Shown here in pieces: positions 42,201 through 55,024 of a DNA stretch of 64,000 nt. The notes under the pieces are model-generated. The model saw nothing but the letters and a program-made list of their open reading frames with translations, was not told where the DNA came from and made no database searches. How positions within the stretch are numbered: the first letter of the stretch is position 1; every line of letters begins with the position of its first letter. The stretch comes from Cunninghamia lanceolata (lineage: Eukaryota; Streptophyta; Pinopsida; Cupressales; Cupressaceae). Made by a program: the position numbers and the translations under genes. The DNA lies in NCBI GenBank assembly GCA_027924645.1, contig BSBN01000860.1:2976001-3040000 (forward strand), in the 5' to 3' direction.

Positions 42201-44635
42201 AGTACTTTTTAAATATTTGTCTTAAGTTTTATAGTCTATAGTTAAATATTTCAAAAATATCCCTCAAAGTGCACATATTTATTTTTGAAACATTTTATTT
42301 TATCATAATTGCTAGCAATTATTGAATGGTGATGTGTGTGTGAGGAACTTTGTCATTGAAAAGGTATTGGACTTGAAGTTAATTTTTATAAATTGTATAG
42401 AAAAGAGAAGGCTTGGAGCTTTTCCAAGTTTTGGAGAATAATAAAACTTCAAAATCAAAACTTTGAGTCTCATTTGTTGTTGGAAGTTGTATCTCTTGTT
42501 ATGTTAGATATAACTATTATCTTCCAGAAATTTTCTCTACATTTTGAAATATTTGATTACAATTTAATCCATCTATTTATAAAATAATTTTCATTGTGTA
42601 GAACTGTTAAACTCTATTTTCTATTTGGAAATTTTTGCATTTCATAATATTTATGTTCTCATTAGTATCACAAAATTTTGCACAATTTTGAAAAACCTAA
42701 TGCAAAATTGTATAGTGTACAACCTTAGCATAGATTGCAATTTTGTCTTTCAATAAAGGAAACCTCACCATCTTGAGGAGGGGTTTTTACCCTAATAACT
42801 ATTGAATATTTGACACTACAAATCCATTCACCAACAAGAGGCATTAGATTTTATAAGATTGTGTAGTGCATAATTCAATACATAAAGGTGGTGAATGTGG
42901 TTTTGGTAGAGTTGGATGGAAGTGGGGTATAGAGCTAGGTTTTAGGTATTCATGGTGTAGTAGTAGTAAGAAGCGAAAGATGGAGTCTAGTTGGTTTAAG
43001 ATAAAATATTAGATAAGAACTTGTTATGTATTTTTCTACCAAGACCTAGCTGCACTAAGGTTTGTTAAAGGAATCTTGGGTAATCATGTTGATGGTAGGG
43101 CTTCATCCAAAGGCTACTTACTATATGTGATGACTTTATTACGAAATTGGATTTTTATATACCATATGTAGCTATTCATTTATGAATACTTTAGTTGTTC
43201 CTCTCGAATTAGTTTATAGGTAAGTCCATTCCTTTTGCAAGAATGGAGGAAGACCAAGAGAAAAAACCCTCGAGTATGGAGGGGGAAGGTTCGACTTCTA
43301 CTCCCCTTCTACATTTGAGATAAAGGATTAGGGGTTAGTGTTGTGGCAAGAGGCTAGTATCTTGCATGCCTTCTACGACAATGTTGTCAAAGTCTTAGTT
43401 GGTCCTCATGTGCATCATTTTTAGGGAAGGCTCGAAGTGGGTAGCAACTACACAATTTCACATTTCTTTGGTCTATTATTGCATTGATCTAGGACAAGAA
43501 GGAAGATATGTTATGGTGTCAGTTTCTTGTCTTTGGCTAGAAACAAGAATGATAGGTTTACAAATGTTGGTGATCAAGTTGGGTTGAGGATGTAGTGGAT
43601 ACAAGGCATGCCTCCTCATTGGCTTGTGAGCATTGGAGGGTGGTATGAGGTTTTGTTGGGAAAAGGATGTTTGAGTCTCTACATTTTTTAGTATTTTCTC
43701 TAGTTATTGGTGTTTATGTGGTCTTGTGATAGGTTTAGTATGGTGCTACTAGGTATGGCAGCCCTAAGGTTACTATATTTTGCTTGGTGTTCAATAGCTC
43801 ATTGTTATAAGGTGTTGACTTTTGTAGTAGCATTTTCTTTGTGTTATTGCATTGGTATATATGCTTTAATTGTAATTGTAATTTTCTTCATGGGGAAGGG
43901 CCCCTATAGAACATCCTCTAATATATCTAAAAAATATTTATTATTTCAATGTGAATATTCAAATTTGCTAAAAAAAAATTAAATTGTTTGATTAAGTCAA
44001 CTGTTAAAAACTTATTTATGAATTCATATAGCAAATTTTAATTAAAACAATAAATATTTACCAATCCTTTAATTAATTATTATCAATTATACTTACAACT
44101 ATATTCTAATAACACTTGAAATAATCACAATCCTTACTACATTTAAATATTTATATTAAAATTGTTTTGTTTTATTTCCCACATTATGTGAGAAAACTTG
44201 GTTGGAATTTCTTTCAAAAATATATTTTTATTATTATATACATAATCTATTCGGATGACTTCAAGACTATAGACATCGAACATTTCAAACCAACAAATGT
44301 GTTGAACTAAAGATGAATAGAATTAGAATCTGATATGATGCATTTAATATGCACAAAGAAACAAAATAAATTACAAGTAATTTTTTTCAGTGGAAAACCC
44401 ACTAAAAAGTGGTAAAAACCCACTTTCTTACAAAGTGGGAACTTGACTCCCACAAACGAATGTAGAGGATGATTAAAAATTGCGTCCTTTAGTGATGAAT
44501 GCTTTTAAGTGTTTTACCATGATTGGGGTGCCGGTTGGTTGGAAATATATGTAAATTGTGCATTGACTTTTTAAGGAAAAATGGATCACTTAGTCTCTAT
44601 TGAAAATTATGTGTTGACCACATAAGTTGAAATGC
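42201..44635. other. No gene seen; a short hairpin at 44419-44439
   Basis: 2.4 kb of A/T-rich DNA. The only ordered structure noted is CCCACTTT-CTTAC-AAAGTGGG (44419-44439), an 8-bp perfect stem. Short reading frames at 43399-43982 lack motifs. Confidence 0.5.
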
Positions 44636-44824
44636 ACCACTTTTAAGGGTTTAACAATTTTATAATTGGAGGTGGTTTTGTGTAAAGGAAATGATTTCAT
44701 TGAAATCTCTCCACTTTTAAGGGTTTAACAATTTTATAATTGGAGGTGGTTTTGTGTAAAAGAAATGATTTCATTGAAATCCCTTTTTCCCGGTTTTGTG
44801 TAAAAGAAATGATTTCATTGAAAT
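44636..44824. repeat. 74-bp tandem duplication with a third partial copy, at an LTR start
   Basis: CACTTTTAAGGGTTTAACAA through ATTTCATTGAAATC is repeated with a period of 74 (44641 and 44715). The last part, GTGTAAAAGAAATGATTTCA, recurs once more from 44797 and leads directly into the LTR of the next element. Confidence 0.9.
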
Positions 44825-45830
44825 GCTCTTTTCTCTTATGTTTTGGGTCCATTTTGATTGTAGTATCTTTTATGTAATTATAAATTTATATGTGTTTTTT
44901 TTGCTTTGTTTTTAAATTGAGTTATAATAATATTTTATCTTAATTTTGTTATTGATTATTTTGAGAAATAGATTTTATTTTTTAGGTTAATTATTTATTA
45001 GTTTGGATTAGGTTTGACAAGTGTAGAATTAATTAAGGATATTGTTATGGTTGTAGATTTGAACCTCAAATTTTTAGAATTCAAAATTTAAATTTAGATT
45101 TTACTAACCTTTTAACTAGTCATTATGAGTCAATCTAGCACATGTTGGTGTTGATTTGTGTGTTATGTTGTATTTAAGAACATTCATCATTCATTTTGAA
45201 ATAACCCAAGAGATAGAAGAACAATCAAAGAACATTCATACGAAAACATCATAGAAAAATTATAGAGCATCATCATCTTGCATCTTCATCCTAGCCATAT
45301 TACATGCTTGTCAATTGTATTCAACCTTGGTTCATAGCCATTGAATTGGTTTGCCTAGCGACTTGACTAAGGACAAAATGACCCTCACTTAGCAAGCTCC
45401 CAAATGGTGTCTATATACACCACACCACTACAAACACAAGTATAGCAAGGCAAAGAAAGTATTTTTCAATCATCAAAATTCTATCAGTTCAGTTCCACAA
45501 GTTCAAGTTCAATTATGTGGGCTAGTTCACTTGTACTAGCACAAAGATTAGTTCTATGGGCACAAATTTGAACCACAATAGAGAATGGTCATTTTACAAA
45601 TTTTTAGGTGTTTGTTTGACTAAGCCCTAAAATTCTAGCAAAATGATGAACCAATTTCTGACATCATTTGTAGTATAGTCCACAATTTAGGATTTAAGCT
45701 AAGTATTGCATTCAACTTATTTAAATTATATAATTAATTTTATTTTATTATTCTAGTTCAAGCTCTCAAATCTAGGCTAATTTATTTATTTAATTAGCCT
45801 AGATTATTTATGTGAGGTGTTATATTTCCT
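44799..45830 (+). repeat. 5' LTR (left copy) of the gypsy-like element
   Basis: The beginning is set by alignment with TGTAATGGTG at 50972. The end is not sharp because homology extends into a region that is itself tandemly duplicated. TATTTAAG is at 45171-45178. No clear PBS was found. Confidence 0.55.
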
Positions 45831-46381
45831 TAAATTTTTAATGAACTCAACATTCCTTCACAACCTAGGGTTTTGGCCTTAGTGTTTATCCTTAATTTAT
45901 TTAGGGTTTTGTAGCTATATAGTTTTATTTTTAGGTCTTGTTAGTGTTTGGATTATTCTTCATTGTTATACCTCCTTTAGGTTTTTGTGCTTAATTTTGT
46001 GATCTTATTTTCATTCCACCCTACCCACCCCTATTTTTTCCTCTAAGGTTTCATTTGCTTAATTATTCCAATCCTCACTCTTAAATCTAGGTTGATTTAT
46101 TTTCTTAATTAGCCTAGATTATTTATTTGAGGTATTATCTTTTTTATTTTTGGTGAACCTGATGTTCCTTCATGAACCAAGGTTTTGGCCTTAATGATTA
46201 TGCTTCATTTATTTAGGGATTTCTAACTATATAATTCCATTTTTAGATCACATTAGGGTTTAGATTCCCCTTGGTTATGCTTCATTGGTACACCTCCTTT
46301 AGGGTTTTGTGCTTCATTTTGTGATCTTGTTTCCCTACCACCCTTATTTATACCTATAAGGTTTCATTTACTTAATTATTC
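45748..46381 (+). repeat. Diverged tandem duplication of about 315 bp
   Basis: Unit 1 (about 45748-46062) and unit 2 (about 46063-46381) share, in order, AATTAGCCTAGATTATTTAT, GGTTTTGGCCTTA, ACCTCCTTTAGG and AAGGTTTCATTTGCTTAATT-like blocks. Many substitutions separate them, so the duplication is old, unlike the 633-bp one at 32 kb. Confidence 0.8.
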
Positions 46382-47439
46382 ACAGATCTAATTACTTTTT
46401 GATTTTTCTATTTCTTATTAGATTTTACATCCCTTTTATATCATTTGGCCTTTCAAGTTTTGTGACTCATTTGCATGCCAAGGTCTCATCCACATCTTCA
46501 CTTTCCTTTAAGGAGAAACCCTCATTTGAATCCTTAAATGGACCAATCTAGTGAGAATGATGTTTTGATAACATTCCCATGATTATAACTATTGTTACTA
46601 CTACTATTAAGCCTGAGGTTGAGAACTTTGATCATGATAAAAATTTAGAGCAACAATTTGCACACAATCTTGCCAATTTAGCTTAAATGTATATTTTAAA
46701 CATTTGGTTCAAGATTTTCATGATTTATTACTTACTAAGCCATTTGGGTTGGAAGTGATTCAAGGCACTAGTGTTAAGGTTACTCCTAATTATTTGAATG
46801 TTACATCCTCCTCACAGCTTCCTCCTAGTTTATTCCTCAATTTGGTATGCCTCCTACTTCCATCCCTCTCCCTACCATGTTGCAAACTATTGTTATGCCT
46901 ACTTCCCATATTAAAATTTATGCATCCACTCCTCCTTCCTATCATACCAGTAAAGTTTCACCTACATTATATGTTGTCCCCACTAATTCTAAGACTACAT
47001 ATGGTCCTAGTGTTTCTTCAACCATTTCCACCTCCACCACTAGTGTTATCTCTTCTTCCCACCCTTTTAGTGTCATCCTTACCTCCACTATTACCAATCA
47101 TCATTCCATTTCTTGTTCCATTCCTAGTTCCATATCTCATTCCATACCCTCTTCTATATCTTATTCCATCCCACATTCTCCTCCTCTCACCACAACCACA
47201 TCTATGTCATATCACTATCTTTCTTATAAGCCTATTTATACCAGCCTTTTATGTCTCATATTCCCACTACCACCATCCCTACTTCTACCTTGATTACACT
47301 TATTCAAAAGCTGCATAGAGTGGAGTATAAAGTGGATAGCATGCCTAATGGACAAGAAAAAGATGAATATGTAGAAGCACAAAATACACCACTTGCACTT
47401 GAGATTGCTACTTATCCTTTACCTAGTGGTTTTGTAGCA

Positions 47440-49500
47440 CCTTAATTTGAAATATACAATGGAAAATGTATCTTTCATATTGTATGTTTCGAAAATGTGT
47501 ATGAAGTAAGGTCTTGACTAAGTTATTTTCTTTACCTCATGGATCAATTCAATTTTTTCTAAGTTATCCAAATAATTCCTTAAGCAATTCAAAGTAATAT
47601 GGGCCTAAAGGCTACTATTGAAGACTTTTTTGAGTGTGCTCAAGGACCTAATGATAAAATACATTAATATGATGAATTGAAAACTATTTTTATTAAGGTT
47701 TTGTTGCCACATTTTTGAGACAAAGTATACTTAAATAGTGTTTCTTCTTCTATTCACATGTGTGCTCATGTGAATAATATTGAGTTGAAGCTTCTTGCCT
47801 CTAATGTGCTTAAATATGGTTCATATTCTCATGGTTCTTCCACATCTTTTACCCTTCCAAATTCTAAAAGTCTAATACTTTTTCAAAGGATAATGATTCT
47901 AAAGAAAAAAAGGATAATGTCCATCATGTTGCTAATACTTTAAAATACCTCCTTTTAAGCTTCATACTTTTAGAAATTTTACCAAGTTACAAGAGCCTTT
48001 GGATATTATGCTTCAAAGTTTATTGAGTTCCAATTTGATTACTCTTCAACCTATATGTTCATTAGATCTAACTAGGGGCTACCAAAGAACTATAATGATA
48101 ATGCATTTTATAACTTTGATAGAATTAATGGCCATCATACTCAAGAGTGCATGGATTTGAAACATAAATTGTAAAATTTTATTGATAATAATATGATTCA
48201 TATAGAACATGTCAATGATGGGGCAACCCTTTAATTGCTCCTAATAAATAAAATTTAAAAATCTATATTAATCCATTTCCTAGTCATTCTAACAATGTTG
48301 ATTCACATTGTGAACATGACCCATTTGCTTTGGCATATGCATATGTTGATAAAGATTCTATGGATGATTATCATATTGATTCTCATGCACAATCACATAT
48401 AGATGATTTTGCGGGTATGCTACATTCTAGAGATACATCCTCTTCTTCTCATGTTCCTCCACTGATTACATTTTCCAATGACAAGATCCCACACAATAAT
48501 TATTATGGTCCATTATATGTGTCTAGAAATGTTACAAATACTTCACCTACTTGCTTTCTCATTTATCTTGCATTCCAATTAAACATATACACTAAAGAGT
48601 TTTTATTCAATAGCCATATTAAGCAACAAGCTTATGCACATTTTTTTGGTTAATTAAAATGGCTAATGGAATTTTGATTTAGACTATTGGTTATATCATT
48701 TTACATTTCAGAGTTGGACCTAAGGAACTTCTAGTGTTATGTCATTTTATTCCATCTTCAAATAGATTTGATGTCTTACTTGGTAGACCATGGATAGAGC
48801 AACATAAACAATTTATTTTGTTTTACATCAATGTGTTAAATTTGTTCATGAAGGCAAAATGGTCAAAATTAATAGTGCTTCATATAATCCATTATGTAAT
48901 TTGAGTCATATTACTTTGGCACACTTGTAAAGATCCCTAAGGAGCCTCTATATGATCAAAAGGATGATACCTATGATTTATGTAAGTTTCACCTAGAAGA
49001 GCTACAATGGACAAATATGGACAAGAATCAAGAAGCTACTTATGCACCTTCCCATTCTAGAAATTATGAAGATAAAATTCCTAAGGAACCTCTAATTGCA
49101 CATACTACAATGTATAAGCATAAAGGTCTTGATATATGCATACCTTAAAATGATCCTTATAAAGAACAAATTACTCGTGTACCAAGAAAACAAGAGAATT
49201 ATGTATGAAAACCCCACATTTCATTCTAGAGGCAATACTTGTTCATGGGTACCTAAGAAAAATGTTCTAGTTAATAAAAAGAAAAATCTCTCTATGGAAC
49301 CACCTCCAAAGAAGCAAGAACAATGGGTAAAGAAATATAAATCAACAATGCCACCTACTACTAGTGTTTTCACTAAAATCACCACTTCTTTTCAAGATGA
49401 AAGTCATTTACTTGAGGATGAAGAACTTGATGCTACTTGTTGGGATGAGGATGACCTCTTGGATGGTGATCTTTCTAATTTTTTTTCCTTGAGACCTTAA
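47440..49500 (+). pseudogene. Gag and retropepsin remnants of the gypsy-like element
   Basis: Short in-frame pieces recall gypsy Gag (SNMGLKATIEDFFECAQGPN and IHMCAHVNNIELKLLASNVL). At about 48755-48800 FDVLLGRPWIEQHK is the LGRPW signature of plant gypsy proteases. The last open piece, 49096-49500, ends with a Glu/Asp-rich LLEDEELDATCWDEDDLLDG. No domain follows. Stops occur every 30-100 codons. Confidence 0.55.
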
Positions 49501-50971
49501 ACATTCGTATGCTTTACTTATTTATGTACTTATTTTAGCATTTAATTTTTATTTCTTATGTGCTCTTACACTTTGGCCTTTTGTTTATGTCATGTTTGTT
49601 GTGCATCTCCTATTCTCATTTCACTTTCTATATTATGCTTCATGATTTGTTTTCCCCACTTGGGGGCACCTCTTACTTTTGTGTCTTCTATGTTTAATAC
49701 CTATACTTTTCTATGTTGCATTTTTTATCTCCTTTTATTTCCTATGCTTTTGCATGTTCCCTGCTTAGCTCCCATGCTTTTATATATGCCTTGTTTGAAT
49801 ATGTTTTCCACTTATGTAAATCTATAGGTTTCCTTTTGCCTTATATGTTCCTATATTACATTATTTATGATGTTTTTATGTTTCCTTATGTTTCATGATT
49901 ATGATGTCTAATTCTTATATTATATGCATATCATGCTTGTTATGCTTATCTTAATTATGATCCTAATATTCTCATGTTGCTTACATGTTATATTTTTATG
50001 AAATTTATATGGTCCTATATGATTATCACATATCTCATGATATCATGTTTATGCTTACATATTTATCTTATGCACACATACTTACATGTTATGATCCTTA
50101 TTATTCTTATATTTTAAGATTCCATGTTTTGATCTTTATCATGCTTATATCTTATGAATCCCTTTGTTTTATCCTTATCATTCTTATATCTTATAATTTT
50201 ATGTTATATTCTTTATCATATTCACTTCTTTTACATCATATTCATTCCGACATGATCCTTATCCAGTGTTTATGGCTATCTAATTTGTTTGCCTTCATTG
50301 GGGGCAATGTTGGTGGGTATTATTGCTTTCCCTTATTATATGTACTTTCATGATCACATCTTGCCTATATTATTACATGCTTATCCCATTATGATATCTT
50401 TTACCATGTTTACATGCTTTTATCATGATTATATGTTTTTCTTCTTTCCTCTAATTCCTTGCATCCTTTGTATACAACCAATTGGAGGAGGGAATATACG
50501 TCACTAGCATTCTTTTTGTGAGTTATGTTTTTCAACATGGAAAGATTATAATTTTACGATGAAGGGAGATTTACCAACTTTTTTGCATTGTCAAAACTTT
50601 ATGCTTAGTTGAAGCCCTACCATTTTTCTACTTAGTCAAAACTTTAGCTCCTTCTACTTAGTTGAAACTTTAGCACTTTCTACTTAGACATAATATCTTA
50701 CCCTTCTCATCTTTACTTTTTCTTTTTCAAAGATTATTTTCATGCAAGTTGTAGTTAATTCCTATTTTAAATGTGTGGAACATGCTACTCATTGCATGCT
50801 TTTTTTTGTAGTTTTTAATGGAGCACTCATGGTGAGGAGAATTTAAGAATTGTTGTACATATATGTATCCTTTGAGTGTTTGAAAAATATTTAATTTCCA
50901 TGTTAGCTGCTTGTTTTACTTTGACATGAATTCTCATATTAGTCCACATGCACATTAAAGTGGAAAAAAAA

Positions 50972-52010
50972 TGTAATGGTGAAAATTGCATACCCATGCC
51001 CCTTTCCCTTATGTTTTAGGACCACTTTGATTAGAGTGTCCTATATGCAATAAAAATTCTACAAGTGACATATTTTTGAGTGAAATTATATGCATGATGT
51101 TATCATATCCTAATCCCATAACCACTCATCCCCAAAAATAATTATAATCCCTAGATCTCTCATTCACCACCCTAGATCAAATATGTGCATACATAATTGA
51201 CCCAAGCCATTTTTACAATCACGGATCTAAACCTCAAAATTTTAAAAGTCAAAATTAAACTTAAACCTTACCAACCTTTTCACTAACTAAACTGTGAGCT
51301 GATCTAACACATATTTATGTTGATTTGTGTGTTATGTTGTTGTATTTAAAATGTTCATTCATCATTCATTTTGAAATGACCTAGGAGATTGAGGAATAAT
51401 CAAGAACATTCACATGAGAGCATCATAATAAAATTGTAGAGCATATTAATTGCATCATCATCCTAGGCGTACTATATGTTTTCCTGGTGTCTTCGATCTT
51501 GTTCACAGTCATTGAATTGGTTCATCTAGGGGTTTGATTGAGGAGAACATGACCCTTGCTTAACAAGTGGCCAAATGGTGTTTGTGGTCACCACCAACTT
51601 TAAACATAGATATTTTGAGGTGAAACAAATCTTTTTCAATCATCAAAATTTTGTCAGTTCACTTTCATGGGTCTAAGTTTAGTTCCACACACCAATTCAC
51701 TTCTACATGTGCAAAGATTAGTTCCATAGGTGTAGATCTAAACCATAGTAGAGAGAAATCATTTTATAGATTTGAGGTGTTTGACTAACTGAACCCTAAA
51801 ATTATATCATAGTGGTGAATCAATTCCTAACATTGACTGCAACATATTCTACCATTCAAAATTCGAACTAAGTATTGCTTTTATTAAAATTTCATAATTG
51901 ATTTTATATTTACTATTCTAATCCCAACTCTTAAACTTAAGTTAATATATTCATTTAATTATTTTATTTATGTAATTAACCTAATTATTTATGTAAGGTA
52001 TTTTAATACA
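50972..52010 (+). repeat. 3' LTR (right copy) of the gypsy-like element
   Basis: Begins right after the PPT GTGGAAAAAAAA. TATTTAAA is at 51343-51350. Alignment with the left copy stops near 52010, where this copy appears truncated. Confidence 0.55.
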
Positions 52011-52994
52011 TCGTTTGATAAGTTTTATTCATTCATCTGTCAAATGCATCCAAATTCACCATTCTTTTGGAGTTCATGAATTTACAATGTCATGCACTTG
52101 TAAGTACACAACAACTTTACTCCTCTACCTGAACCAATATTTCTACATTTTGTTGAAGGAACATTATCATAGATAATATGTATTATGGAAAAGATTGAAC
52201 AATATTCATTTATAATGTACACGATTTTACAATTCATTTCAATGAAACATAAAAGATTTTAGAAAAATCTAAAATATTTAGAATTCATTTGAATGAAACA
52301 TAAAGATTTTTAAAAAAATCTAAAATAAATGATAATTATAAAATGTGATTCAAAATATTGATGAAATTAAAATACACAATTTTTCAAGAAAAACTAAACA
52401 TTTCAAAATACTTCTCATAAAATCACATTTCGATATAGAAAGAAAATTAGTCTTATTGCTGGAAGGTTGAATATATTCCCCTTTTAACTCAGTCGTTATT
52501 CTTAAATACCAGAAGATAAGGCTATGTGGGTTAACAAGAAATCGTTCAGAGTTTCCAGTCTTGGGAGTTTTTATAGACGCTGGGGTAGTTGTAATGGTCT
52601 GTGTTAGAGACTCTTCATGCTTAAAGTGATGTTAAAGTTCCACATCATCTTAACTTTTCATTTCCTTGGTTGTGCCTGCACGTCTTTGACTGTGCATCTG
52701 TTAACTGTTTTCTGTAATCTCTTATTAGCTTTAATCCAATCAAATAAAATTTAAAAACTTTTCATTTGCCTTATAATGTCTGATCATTATTAGCATGCAA
52801 CTCCTTTCTTTGATTATCCACTCCTCCACTTTATCTCTTTCTTCCTTGAGGCTTCTATATTTGAGCAGTAGGGACTCCTATGGATTCTTGGAAAAATTAG
52901 TGGTGACCATAATCTTGGCTTGTTCAATCTTTTCCATGAACTCACTGTTGACCACAACCTCTAATAACCTCTTATCACACACTCACTATTAACT
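52011..52994. other. No feature seen
   Basis: About 1 kb of A/T-rich sequence without a supported gene. Confidence 0.5.
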
Positions 52995-53081
52995 GTAACC
53001 TCTATTAGCATATCACCACTGTAACCTCTATTACCATATCACCACTGTAAAAATTATAATCTCTATTAGCATATCACCACT
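52995..53081. repeat. 26-bp minisatellite, three units
   Basis: GTAACCTCTATTAGCATATC plus ACCACT occurs at 52995 and 53021. A third copy ends at 53081 with a 9-base insertion near its start. More degenerate copies of the AACCTCTAATAACCTC motif precede it from about 52940. Confidence 0.88.
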
Positions 53082-54975
53082 GTCAAAATATTTTATCTTT
53101 TGTCATGATTAGGGAAAAAATTATGAAGAAAGATTTTATTTAGATAAGATAAATGAGGATTGAAATAGGGTTCTCTCAAACATTATTAATTAAGGAAAAA
53201 CATTACAGATTTGTTGAACTCATTTCACTCTTATGAAATTAAAGAGTGTAAAACTTTTCATTTAATTTTATTTAGTCAATATACAATATAAGCTGTCAAA
53301 CATTGCACTTAAATATAAATATTATAAAGTTTTTCAAAAGAGTAAAAAAGAGCTAACACCTCACAATTCAAGGCATGGTTAATTGTATAAAAAAATTAAA
53401 TATCAAGTTCATATCAATGTTAAATTCCAAGACATTAGTACTACTAAAGAAATATAACCAAAACTAATAAAAGAATGGTGAAATAAAAAAGCTCTCAAAA
53501 TACATATAGAGCAATCTACACCTAGTGGAGGATTATCATTATTTCCTTAAATGTTTGTTAGGTCTTCAAAATTTGCAACTAGATCCCAATTAGTATGTAA
53601 CTATCACTTTCATTATTTGTCATTAGATTTTCTTCTTGCATATGTGCGGGAAAGATAACAAAGGAAAATCCAAGGGCTTTATTTATACCTAATATGGGAC
53701 CAACTATACCTTTGTTTTATTGATAGTAAAGAGCATGGTTAAATATATCAACCTTATAAGCAAGCTCGACCACAAGATGAGCTCCTCCCCTAGGAGGACT
53801 CAAGTTATACCATGTTTCAAGGATATCCAACAAGAAGGCATGGAGATGCTCTTTTCATCATCCAAGATGTGTCAACCCAATTGTCAATAAGTCCATGTAA
53901 GTATTGAAACTAAAATCTAATTTTTATCCACTTCTATATGCAAAGCCTCGTATTAGACATATATTACTTTACAAATGTTTGTGTGTTCCTAAGTCCCTTT
54001 ATCTAGCAATTATTATCAACTATTACATAGGAAAAGAGATCTAATCAATTATATACTAACTAGACCAATCTTTGCTATCCAACATTAGAACACAAGCCGA
54101 CCAAGACTTGTACACTTGGCTACAGTCCTCAAGGGAGAGCCAAATGGTCTGGGGCTTGTCTTCTTTTTGTTGTAATAGTGGAGATTGATTTGATAATAGC
54201 TAGATCTAGGGCTTTAAGTGATCAAATTGACAAAACAGACAACTTACAGATGTTACAGAGCCCTGTGCAGAAATAGGGAGCAGATCAGGGTTGAGCAGAG
54301 CTGTCGGGGATCACAGCCAAAAATAGGGGCCAAATCTGGAGAACATGGATGTTGGGTACCCTGGTCCTAGGGTTTTTTCTCGAACAAAGTTTGGATGTGA
54401 CTATATTTACTGCCTTCATCTTCATGTTGTTCATCAAGTGTCTAAAACCTCTGATGCGACCTATACACATGGAAGAGGGAAAAAAATGTTTGTGTTGTAT
54501 AGAGGCTTGCCTCAATCAAACCTCATGTAGGTGTTCCCACTTCCACAATAGAAAGGATTAGATCAAGAGTGTGTGCCCTAGGTATACAGAGGCAGATCTG
54601 AATAATCAAAGATAAATGTAAACAAGCATGAAGGAAAGATGTTACCATGAACATGAAACCCTTGATGGGATGATGTCATTATCAAATCACCACAAGGAGA
54701 GAATGAGAGAGGAAGGAGCTTCCACCAAGATCTACAACAAGTGTTAGTACACACAGTAATAATCGACAGAAATAGAGATCTTGTAGATAGAGAGAGCTTG
54801 TTAGAGAGAATCTTCATAAAGAGCATCTAGAGAAGGAGAGTAATTAGTGTAAATGAATGAGAGAGAATTGTTTATATAAGCATCTCAATTACTTTCTAAG
54901 GGCCTAATAGAGTCAAGGTCGACAAGGTGCATCACTTAAGTCATAAGGCTAACAAAAAAATATAAGTTGTCAGGG
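53082..54975. other. No gene seen; possible minus-strand LTR-like promoter near 54.87 kb
   Basis: CTTATATAAAC on the minus strand (54871-54880), followed downstream by CT-rich sequence, looks like an LTR or gene core promoter. No coding sequence follows it and no LTR pair was found. Confidence 0.3.
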
Positions 54976-55024
54976 CCAAATTGCCAGGACTCTAGCGCTG
55001 AGTGCCCTAGTCCTGGTAATTTGG
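54976..55024. repeat. Inverted repeat with 16-bp arms
   Basis: Left arm CCAAATTGCCAGGACT (54976-54991), right arm AGTCCTGGTAATTTGG (55009-55024). The arms are complementary at 15 of 16 positions around a 17-base loop. No flanking T-run marks it as a terminator. Confidence 0.9.

Larger units (their letters stand above)
44799..52010 (+). mobile_element. Decayed Ty3/gypsy-like element with Gag and protease remnants and no recognisable pol
   Basis: LTR-like ends: 44799-45830 or beyond aligns with 50972-52010, for example TTATGTTTTGGGTCCATTTTGATT against TTATGTTTTAGGACCACTTTGATT, and TTGATTTGTGTGTTATGTTG in both. Both contain a TATTTAA box (45171 and 51343). Between them are Gag-like and retropepsin fragments (47440-49500), but no RT, RNase H or integrase motif. 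From about 49500 to 50960 there is a long T-rich tract rich in ATGTTT/CTTAT motifs, then a PPT (GTGGAAAAAAAA). This fits a non-autonomous Gag-protease element or a very old deleted gypsy. Its far end is uncertain. Confidence 0.6.

Noticed and set aside
43399..43982. Two open frames of 62 and 91 codons with hydrophobic stretches
   Set aside because: No motif, no start context and no neighbouring element structure.
46704..47318. 204- and 148-codon overlapping open frames rich in Pro/Leu/Ser/Thr
   Set aside because: Low-complexity CT-rich sequence read in two frames. It lies at a Gag position, but neither frame shows a Gag motif.
54578..54880. Possible minus-strand gene with TATATAAA and an 82-codon frame
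   Set aside because: The frame has no recognisable domain, and the CT-rich leader with nearby hairpin is more like an LTR. The evidence is too weak for either call.
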